From assembly GCA_036365515.1 (NCBI GenBank), contig CM070874.1, positions 50,226,583-50,290,582 of the forward strand: DNA of 64,000 bases, read 5' to 3'. A program made the translations under genes and the position numbers. Numbering within the stretch: position 1 is the first letter of the stretch; each line of letters opens with the position of its first letter. Shown here piece by piece: positions 55,880-64,000 of this stretch. This DNA is from Torymus aiolomorphi (taxonomy: Eukaryota; Arthropoda; Insecta; Hymenoptera; Torymidae). Below the pieces are notes generated by a model. The model made no database searches. It had not been told where the DNA came from and worked only from the letters and a program-made list of their open reading frames with translations.

Positions 55880-56215
55880 AATTATTTTACCCATATTTTT
55901 CGCCCATTTGTGCGCCCTCAAATTCGGACTTCCAATCTATACTAAAAGTTAATTTATGATGAGGCATTGATCCTCTGAAAATTTTAGGTTGGTCCAACTT
56001 TATGTTTTCGAGATTTAAGGGATCCAATTTTTCATTATGTCCTACCTATAGGTAGATTGTTTGAATTTTTGCAGGTCAATTATTCTAAATCTCTAATAGC
56101 GAAAAATCCAGACCAATCTGAAACTTTCAGACGATTCATTTCTCATAATAAACTAACTTTTAGTACAGATTGGAAGCCCGAATTCGAGGGCGCACAAATG
56201 GGCGAAATTTTGGGT
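55880..56215. mobile_element. Foldback element, ~110-bp arms
   Basis: TTTCGCCCATTTGTGCGCCC at the left (from about 55898) is inverted at the right (to about 56208). Arms 55880-56000 and 56100-56215 agree over TTCCAATCTRTACTAAAAGT and the outer ACCC. No coding capacity in the spacer. Confidence 0.85.
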
Positions 56216-56750
56216 TACTCTTTATTTTTTGTGATTTGGGATCATTTGATAGTTTGTTGAGTGTTTGAATTGACTCTAATTTACAATTTTTAATCGAAAT
56301 TTCTTTGCCAACTTTTGGTATCACAAAATTTTTATTTCTAGTTTTACTATAATTAGAGGACATGAAAACATATATTTTACTTTCTCGTAATAATATAAAA
56401 GTGCTTCTCTTTCAAAACTTTCCTTAAATAGTAGAGGTCTAAATGTATTACCACATTTACTAGTAATTAATTAGATTATAATCAGCGTTATAATGTTTGT
56501 AGCCTCTGTAATGTATTATTAAAAGCCTCACCCCAAGCAATTAAAGCATAGAGAATTATGCTTTTAATAAATTCATAATAGACCATTATTATTTGATTAA
56601 TTTTAAAAAATCCTTTTACCTTAAGAAATGCAAATAATAAATAGGCTCTCAATATGGCCTACCCAAATTTAAATCACAATAAAAATTGAACATAATATTA
56701 TTTTAAGATTTCGGAGGGATCAATCTCTAGGGAAATGTATTAAAAATAAC
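56216..56750. other. AT-rich spacer
   Basis: Nothing recognised. Confidence 0.35.
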
Positions 56751-56984
56751 ACACGGAGAAAAATGTTCTATTAAAAATGACTATGTTTTATTGTAACCGG
56801 GGGACAGACTTGAATTCTTAAAAAAATTACTATGTTTTATAGCAAAAATTGCTATAAATGTAGTAAAAATTACTAAAAACATAGCAATTTTTGCTAGAAA
56901 ACATAGTAATTTTTTTAAGAATTCAAGTCTGTCCCCCGGTTACAATAAAACATAGTAATTTTTAATAGAACATTTTTCTCTGTG
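56751..56984. mobile_element. Foldback MITE, ~115-bp arms
   Basis: Arms meet near 56866. CRGAGAAAAATGTTCTATTA, then TTGTAACCGGGGGACAGACT and TGAATTCTTAAAAAAATTAC occur in both arms. Inside, smaller inverted units (ATAGCAAAAATTGCTAT) are nested. The edge resembles the CACTGAGAAAAA ends of the Tc1/mariner-type MITEs. Confidence 0.9.
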
Positions 56985-56998
56985 CATGTTAAAGTTTC

Positions 56999-57155
56999 TA
57001 CTCTCTAAAAATGAATATGTAAAAAGTCGTACACTGATGCAAATCATTGAAAAAAATTGACTTATTCTTCAGTGAATATTCACTAAAGAATTAGTCAATT
57101 TTTTCACTTATTTGCACCAGTGTACGAATTTACACATACTCATTTTTAAAGAGTA
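56999..57155. mobile_element. Second foldback, adjacent, ~75-bp arms
   Basis: Arms share ACTCTYTAAAAATGARTATG, CGTACACTGRTGCAAAT and the centre AGTGAATATTCACT (about 57071-57084). It lies 14 bp after the previous foldback. Confidence 0.88.
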
Positions 57156-58029
57156 AGTTATTACGTAAATAATAAAAAAATATATAACCTAAAAATAAAA
57201 AAGAGATTTTGCAATTTTGAAAAATGGGTTCCTAATATGGACCACTTCGAAAAATCGTAGAAAATGTTTTAAAAAACATACATTTCAGTACCCAACATGT
57301 TTATTTATTCAAGAAAACCACAAATCTTCTTTGTAACCTATGAATGTCCATTTATGTTTTTTGATCTATAAAAGTGCGATAGCAAATCACAAATACAAAG
57401 ATTTTAGGTAAATATTACTATAAACAATTTTTCTACTATAAATACTATAATAAATACACGTAAATTCATGAACAATGTTATTTTAGCAATAAAAACAATA
57501 TGAAAAAATATAAAAGTTACCCATATTGGAAACTTTTGAGTTTTTACGTACTTTTTATCATATAATAAATAAAAATATATTCTAATTAAAATAAATGGGT
57601 ACAGAATGTTTTGTACTAATACTAGAATAATACTTATGTACAATAATAGTCGATATTATTCACATAACGAACTGCAGTCATTCGGTTTTGGCTGTTTGAA
57701 AATTTTTGACCTGTTCATAACAACATATATCAACTCATTTGGACTCGAAATACATCTAATGAACCTATTATAAAAGATAGGGGCCACGTCGGTTCCGAAA
57801 TATCAGGAATGTCCATATTAGGCACCGTGCCATATTCGGGCATCATACTCTACATCTTTGGTTTTCTTAATTATATAATCAATATGTCAATCCGATTTCA
57901 AGGTAGTTCATGGCCCTCAGTGGTTCTCAATTAAAAGTAAAAATTTGTTTCGAGTGCCTCATTTACATTTATGTATCATATATGACGGCAAGTGTCTTCA
58001 TATAATGATGTCTCCATATATATACGGGT
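57156..58029. other. AT-rich spacer
   Basis: No gene or repeat recognised. Confidence 0.35.
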
Positions 58030-58878
58030 AACTTCATATCAACTGTTCAGCTCAAAATTTTAAAATGGCTCAAAGTTTTTTTTACTCATTCCAAATTAGA
58101 CCCAAAACACAAATATAAAGTTTTAGAGCAAAATATATATTAAACGGGAAAAAGTTTGCAAATTGTAAGTAGAATTGCTCAGAATTTTTGCAGATCGATG
58201 CCAATTATTTTGCTAATTTATACTTGACAGAGCCCCATTCAAAATATGCTTAAGGCGAATGCGACTGTATCAATATTCCTCATCAAAGGCTAAAAGAATT
58301 GTAAAAAATATTACCTTTAAAATGCGACCTCGATGAAGATCGAAATAGATCACAAAAAAAGTTACGGGCAATTAAAACTGTCAGAACAATGAAAAAGCAC
58401 GATTTTCACTGTTTTACAGCATTAATTGCACATAACTTTGTTCAGTGATCTATTTCCATCTTCATCAAGGTCGCATTTTAAAGGTAACATTTTTTACAAA
58501 TCTTTTAGCCTTTGGTGAGTGATATTGATACAGTCGCATTGGCCTTAAGCATATTTTGAATGGTGTTCTGACAAGTATAAATTAGCAAAATAATTGGCAT
58601 CGATCTGCAAAAATTCTGAGCAATTCTACTTACAATTTGCAAACTTTTTCCTGTTTAATATGCTATACAAAAAGTTTCAAGTTTTTGAGTTAAAAAATCA
58701 TAAAAATTGAAGATTTATAAAAAAATTCAAAATTTTCAAATTTTCTTTTAATTGTAACTTTAGAACGATTGCATATTTCGCTCTGAAACTTTATATTTGT
58801 GTTTTGGGCCAAATTTGAAATGAGTAAACAAATTTTGAGCTATTTTAAGATTTTGAGCTGAAATGTTGACATGAAGTT
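58030..58878. mobile_element. Large foldback element, ~370-bp arms
   Basis: AACTTCATATCAACTGTTCA at the left and its inverse at the right begin arms that pair almost to the centre (about 58404). Conserved blocks are GATCGATGCCAATTATTTTGC, TTAAGGCGAATGCGACTGTA (right GGCCAATGCGACTG) and CCTTTAAAATGCGACCTYGATG. The right arm is about 100 bp longer because of an insertion or duplication at about 58660-58790. No transposase frame. Confidence 0.9.
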
Positions 58879-58879
58879 T

Positions 58880-58880
<1 letters not shown>

Positions 58881-58933
<53 letters not shown>
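58881..58933. repeat. (AT)10(AG)16 compound microsatellite
   Basis: Directly abuts the right end of the large foldback. Confidence 0.95.
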
Positions 58934-58936
<3 letters not shown>

Positions 58937-59246
58937 CATCAATTATGCGTGTAGAAATATTCTTCCATCAAGAAAATATATAGAAATATATAGATTTTCA
59001 AGCTTTGAATTCAAGTAACTTAAAAACGAGTCGTCAAAACATTGCCAAATTTTTGTCATACATTTTAAATAATATTATAATTATTATGTATTCGTTTTCT
59101 ATCAATATACAAAAACCGTTCTTTTATTATTAATTAAAATGTATGTTATCACCAAGTTGAGAACCGAAATTGCATGTTAAAGCCTGTAACTTTGAAGCGT
59201 AATATCTCTATTTTGGATCTCAGAATGATTTGAAATTTAGAACACT
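58934..59246. other. AT-rich spacer
   Basis: Nothing recognised. Confidence 0.35.
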
Positions 59247-59262
59247 TATATATATATATATA

Positions 59263-59340
<78 letters not shown>
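59247..59340. repeat. (TA)n followed by (TTA)n
   Basis: About 18 bp of TA, then about 77 bp of TTA. Confidence 0.95.
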
Positions 59341-59492
59341 GATGAACAGGTGTATGAATTTTTGTAAAGATTACAAGAAGACGCGTTTTGGAATCAACTA
59401 TACCTTAAATGACAATCAATTAGGACTTCAATGTGCTTGTAAAAGCAAAGTACATGGAAATATAAATAGTTACAGTTATACTCGTGTCATTT

Positions 59493-59570
59493 GCAGAGAC
59501 CAAGACTCGAACTCGGTTCTCCCGATTGGTAGATCTTCGCTCTACCAATGAGTCACCACAGACCCCTCTT
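59493..59570 (-). repeat. tRNA-like fragment / SINE head
   Basis: On the minus strand, A box TGACTCATTGGTAGAGC (plus 59539-59555) and B box GAGTTCGAGTC (plus 59504-59514) are close to consensus. The stretch where the anticodon arm should be (GATCTACCAATCGGG) does not fold properly. Minus-strand sequence downstream is AT-rich with no defined tail. Confidence 0.5.
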
Positions 59571-60440
59571 ATAGATAATATTAATAGAATCCCTCAAAAA
59601 ACGTTTGAGTTTTTTCCGTGGCAATATACTGCCCACAGTGTTGGAAAAGTATGGGCAATACATGGGCCATATAAGGGGAATAAATGGGAGATATGCGGCT
59701 CCCGCGCCTGAGCCGAATTTGGGCTATACAATATCCCACATAGTTCTAATATTATTACCATATTTATTTTTGTAAGAATAATTAACGAAATAAAACAAAA
59801 AACAAGCGTAAATTACAATCCTATTGGGCATGTATTGAAACCATAAAATATAAATTAGAGAAAAAATTGAACGGATTTGAACGTCGACCCGTACATTAAT
59901 GGATACTCGCAATTATATATAATATAACACGATTTGCCCATCTTCCACTTGAACTCTACATGTTAGTATCCTTATAATTATTAATTATGTCAATAAATAG
60001 TTGTATATGATCTTATGCAATCATATATAATTATTCTTATTTATATATAGTCATATAACGAATATATATCAACATGCGTTATTTCCTTTGTCGACATCAA
60101 TTCTTTATAGTAAATACAATTTTATATTACGAGAAAGACGCGAAAAATATAATATTTATTTGCGTCAGTTTTGAGGTGCGAATGTATTAATTAATGCAGA
60201 CCGATCCCGTTCTAAATACCTGTTCCAATAGCATCTAAAAATTCAATAGTATACAGGATAATAATTCATTTACTGCAATCGATTGTCATTTCTTTGTTTG
60301 TTTTGTTTTTGGTAAAACGATAAAACTTGATTGATCACGTTTTTCAAAATTCAAAATGAAACAAACTAAAAATTGACAAAACAAATAATATTGAATGGTT
60401 AAATGAGCATCCGATAAAGTTAGCCTCTTTGAAAATTGCA
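59571..60440. other. AT-rich spacer
   Basis: CAATACATGGGCCATATAAG-like words near 59660 echo those at 54040-54100. No gene. Confidence 0.35.
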
Positions 60441-60900
60441 TCAATGGAGTATACGCGTGTGCTTTGAAGAAACACGAATAAAACTTTCCGCAGCGGGTTA
60501 ATTAATTAAAACTTTATCCAAGCCGTTTCGACTTAACAGAGCATTTCATCTGGAGCTTAATGCAAGACGTGCGGAGAGATGGGAGTGCCTTTGATATGAC
60601 GCGCGTTGATGAATGCGGGGTGCGCGAAATTCGAACCTATCGAAGTCAATTCACGAGAGGACGGGAAGGCATGGTGAATTAGTATTTTCGGCGGTGCTCA
60701 AGCGGACACGAACGCGACTGATTCATACCTCGAAATCGGATTTGCATATAATTAACTAAGAGCACGCACGCGGTGTTATTGCATTACGTCCGCCATTCGA
60801 TTCTATCCTCCGACCGATCTTCTATTTATTACGGATTAAATTTAATGAAGGAATTTTACGGACTCAATCATTTTAGCTGGGCTAAAGAAAAATCGGGGAG
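60441..60900. promoter_or_regulatory. Enhancer-like block
   Basis: A sharply bounded GC-richer block with ATTTGCATA (60740-60748) directly joined to TAATTA (60749-60754), an octamer plus homeodomain-type composite. Further TTAATTAATTAA lies at 60499. No open frame of note. Its function as a cis-regulatory element is inference. Confidence 0.35.
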
Positions 60901-61850
60901 AAAAAAGATAATATGATTTATAATCAATTTATTGATCTTGAGACAAAGTTAGAGAGAATCGTAAAATTTTATGAAAAATTCATTCGAACGTGACTGGAAT
61001 CTTAGTTATAACTATGTCATTTAAATAAAGTAACTAATAAAATTTATTACAAATAGATAATTTTCCAAGTGAGTCATGATGTTTTTAATGTCAAAATTTT
61101 GTTCAGAATACACGCTGAATTTGAATTAACGAAGCTAATTAGTGATTATTCTTGGTAAAATTTATACACAAATACTGATTACAATATCCAATAATTATAT
61201 TTATCGATGAATCGACAATAATATATTAATGAGAATTACGATGCTTTATAGATAGCTTAGAATAAGAAAATTATCATTGTTTAATAATATAGATTCTATT
61301 CAATTTATTTATTTTAATATAAATTTCATTATTTTATCAAATATATAACTTCTTCTAAAAAATAAATAAAAGAATATGTTGAAAAACCTTTTTAATAAAA
61401 TATAACTTGCATTTAATTATAAAATTGTTATAAAAATTCCATTAACTGTATTAGTATCCGACTAATACAATTTTAAGATTGCAATATCACAAAAAAATTG
61501 ACAAAATTCGATTATATATGTTACATTCAATAATTAAAACAAACTGGTATCGGTTATCGGATAGAATATCTAAAATATAAATGATAAAACGACGAATAAC
61601 ACTCCTTCAGTTGATTAAATAATTGTTTTTTCATTTTAACGTTCACCTATCACACTTGAAAAATCGTTGCGTTTATTTTTAATAAATTATCAACGACGAA
61701 ATTTAAGCCACTTAATATAACACTGTAACCTTATAGAATATTCAGTAATAACAACGATTTTCCGAGCTAGATGAAGATTAATTTTGTACATTCAAGTCGC
61801 GTATTCATTAGTAATTACATTACGTTTATTTAAATCATCGCACTGGATAA
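60901..61850. other. AT-rich spacer
   Basis: Nothing recognised. Confidence 0.35.
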
Positions 61851-62640
61851 TTCACGGCGAGTACGCGTAGACGATCTAAGTCACGCACTCTAGTACGAGT
61901 AAACTAAATATTTAAGCGCGAGCTTAGAGCCATTAATTCCTATCTCTCGCCTTCCCTCTCGTTGTGCGCGGAAACAAAGCCATAGGCCGGAAAGGGTAAG
62001 ATAGAAATAGAATCAGTTTTTGCATGAACCAAAGTTCTAACAACTCCGATGAATTTCTTTTCTTCTCATAGGCCTGCATAATCGAGCGATTCGAAATCAC
62101 GGAAAACTGCCAGCGTACTTCTGTGATCCTTCCAGCTCACTTTAAAGTCGCGCGCGAGCAGCGCTTATTGCTCCGTTTTTGAACGCCTCCCTTTTTACTG
62201 TTCCTTTCATCTTTATTTACCTTGCAACTCTCCTTACCACGCTCTCGCTATATATTATAGGCCTCTCTGCTCTTTGCGCGGCCGCGCAAACTCTTTGAAA
62301 GCTTCTCTTGTGCGCAAGGAGAAAACTTTCGCATCTCAAGAATTTCGATGACTCGCGAAGGTTGACGCGAGTTCGCGGGCGTGTGGGTGCGGTCCATAAT
62401 TTATAGCCGTCCCTGCCGCGCTTGGTGTTGACAGGGGGAAGAGGGAAAAAGGAGGAAGAGAAGAGTGAGAGAGAGAGGGGGGAGGGGAGAGAATACCCGC
62501 GCTCTCTTCTTGCCGAGCACGTAGTTGCAAACACGTTCGTCGAAATGTTACCTCTTTGTGCGTACTACCTAGTTCCAGCTGCTTTTTTCGGCCTTTTAGC
62601 TGGTCGTGTATTAATTACTTGGAACATAATTAGTTAAACA
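61851..62640. other. CpG-containing island with GA-rich tract
   Basis: CpG-rich from about 62120; a purine run GAGAGAGAGAGGGGGGAGGG at about 62468-62487. Minus frame 62217-62534 (105 codons) and plus frame 62422-62637 (71 codons) overlap and lack known domains. Possible promoter or first exon of a gene outside the window. Confidence 0.3.
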
Positions 62641-63352
62641 CTATGCGCTTTGATGCTACTACAAACATTTTTTTTTCAGAGAATCGTTTATTACTTTTAA
62701 CAACTTCTTTTCGTTTTGGCAATTACTTAAATAGTTACTATACGGTGTTTAATCCTTTAATACTAAATATAGTCTCTAAGAACGGTTATAATGAATTTTA
62801 AGAGAATGCGTTTGCAAAATGAATACCATTATTATTTTTGTATGTCTTTACTATTTCAGTAGATTATATTTTTGATTATTTAAATATACAAAAATGTATG
62901 CAATAAGTTGTGGAGTCGAACTAGAGGGAGCATTATTTCGATCGTAAAGGTAGTTTAATTCTTAGTACTATTTCTCTGCAAGGCATCGTTAGAGTTGGTA
63001 TTATGAAAGATTTCAGCTCGATATCTCCACAAATTCTGAATTTGCTTGTTTAGATTCACGTAGTATTCCAGTAATATTTCATAATTTAACTGGTTAAGAC
63101 TCATACTTTCTCATAAAGGATATTGCGCATAAGAGAAATCTTGACCTCCAATCAATTATTGGACCTAGATCTGAAGAAAATTCCTCACATTAGAAAAAAT
63201 CGTCTCAAAAGGTTGAAAATTCTCAAAGTTAGTGCAGTTAGAAATTTAGACTTCATTTTAAATTTTGTTATTTACATTTTCACATCGAATATTGATTAAG
63301 CTGTAGAATGGAACAAAAATTTTTCAAGCTGAATCACGCGACCCGTGTCTCT
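62641..63352. other. AT-rich spacer
   Basis: Nothing recognised. Confidence 0.35.
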
Positions 63353-63540
63353 TTAAGGTTGTATCGGCTATACGATCTAAGTCGCGAGTTAAGATTTACT
63401 AAAGATTATTAATAATTAATTATCAAACCGAATTAATCACTTTTTGTTTAATATGCTTATAAAAATACACCAGACAAAGAGTGTAAGCCCTCAAAACCGA
63501 AAATCCGACGATAATATTTTAACCACTTCGACTTTTAAAA
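63353..63540. repeat. Dispersed repeat, copy 2
   Basis: TTAAGGTTGTATCGGCTATA onward matches 21010-21190 in the same orientation. Family not recognised. Confidence 0.65.
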
Positions 63541-63670
63541 ATCATATGTCTTAATACATTTTTTATTTCAGCCCAAAATAATGTCGCATCTTCAAATTTT
63601 ACTCAATTCTTGATTTTTTTGGTCTTATATTGTTCGGAGAAGAATTCCTAACAAACTGCGGAACTCACAA

Positions 63671-63815
63671 ATATAATAGTACATTATGTAACAAGGGACT
63701 AAAATCGCAGATTATTCCCGCGAGTGAGTTCACTACCCGAACACGCGTAGCAAAGCGAGGGCAGTGATCACCTAAGGGAATGATCGACTTTAGTCCCGTG
63801 TTGCATGTAGTACTT
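63671..63815. mobile_element. MITE with ~30-bp TIRs, AATAGTACATTATG family
   Basis: AGTACATTATGTAACAAGGG plus ACTAAAATCG (from 63678) is inverted as CGACTTTAGTCCCGTGTTGC plus ATGTAGTACT (to 63814), with few mismatches. The interior has GCAAAGCGAGGGCAGTG like the copies at 27.4 kb. Length about 145 bp. Confidence 0.75.
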
Positions 63816-64000
63816 TATTCCCATCTCCACTGTGACTATTTCATAGATTTGAAAAGTTATTTTATATTTATGTGTTATAATTTAAAAAAAATTAGACTAT
63901 GCTACTTTATTCCCGCAAATTTACTTTATTCACGCATAGGCGGCCATAAAGTAAAAGAGGGAATCAGACGCCACTTTTGCCCCGCTTTTCAGGCTATAAA
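63816..64000. other. Spacer to window edge
   Basis: CTTTATTCCCGCAAA and GCCCCGCTTTT motifs resemble 27540-27610, so more of the same repeat compound probably continues beyond the window. Confidence 0.4.

Overview
This window looks like a gene-poor, repeat-dense stretch of an insect nuclear genome. The evidence is the AT-rich background with many long dinucleotide and trinucleotide microsatellites, tRNA-derived SINE pieces with pol III A and B boxes, R1-type and R2-type non-LTR retrotransposon remains, BEL/Pao-type LTR remains, and many foldback or MITE-like elements. A hymenopteran is possible but I cannot prove it. I see no intact host protein-coding gene, no rRNA, no CRISPR array and no bacterial operon structure. 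Most open frames in the window are chance frames in microsatellites, repeats or GC-richer islands.

Layout. 1-1025: a 90-bp tandem repeat in head-to-head inverted orientation that can be read as a 30-residue protein repeat on both arms. 1.5-3.65 kb: relics of a BEL/Pao-like LTR element, with a nested MITE. 4.34-5.39 kb: a 5'-truncated, frameshifted relic of an RLE-type (R2/R4 group) non-LTR retrotransposon, minus strand. 7-12 kb: a 23-bp perfect hairpin, a 1.4-kb element with imperfect terminal inverted repeats of about 270 bp that holds a SINE, a family of short repeats built on GTGCGGGAAGT and CGAGCGAAGCGAG, and a 273-bp Tc1/mariner-type MITE. 12-33 kb: mostly unassigned AT-rich DNA with microsatellites, tRNA-like fragments, two small tandem arrays, a TATA-type core promoter candidate and several CpG-rich islands that could be regulatory DNA or old LTRs. 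33.4-35.4 kb: a 2-kb element with GGGGGTC ends and a nearly perfect 130-bp-arm palindrome. 38.9-39.7 kb: a MITE full of ACGTC motifs, followed by a GC-rich island.

43.6-45.9 kb: repeated GGGGTAAAAYCGGATACTTT motifs, one copy split by a 1221-bp solo LTR with TG...CA ends and a 5-bp CGGGG target duplication. 47.9-52.7 kb: an element with CCCGTGTAGAAAT terminal inverted repeats, interrupted by a 2.87-kb, 5'-truncated R1-type non-LTR retrotransposon that still has its A-rich tail and a perfect 16-bp target-site duplication. It is the best-preserved coding sequence here, but it is broken by two frameshifts and two stop codons. 53.3-58.9 kb: a run of five foldback or inverted-repeat structures, one with perfect 104-bp arms. 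The last 5 kb hold tRNA-like pieces, an enhancer-like block with an octamer next to TAATTA, a CpG-rich island and one more short MITE.

Nested insertions give a relative order: the R1-type insertion and the solo LTR are younger than the repeats they interrupt, and the R2-like relic is old. Nothing here works as a pathway. The window records successive transposon invasions, with perhaps a few host regulatory islands between them.
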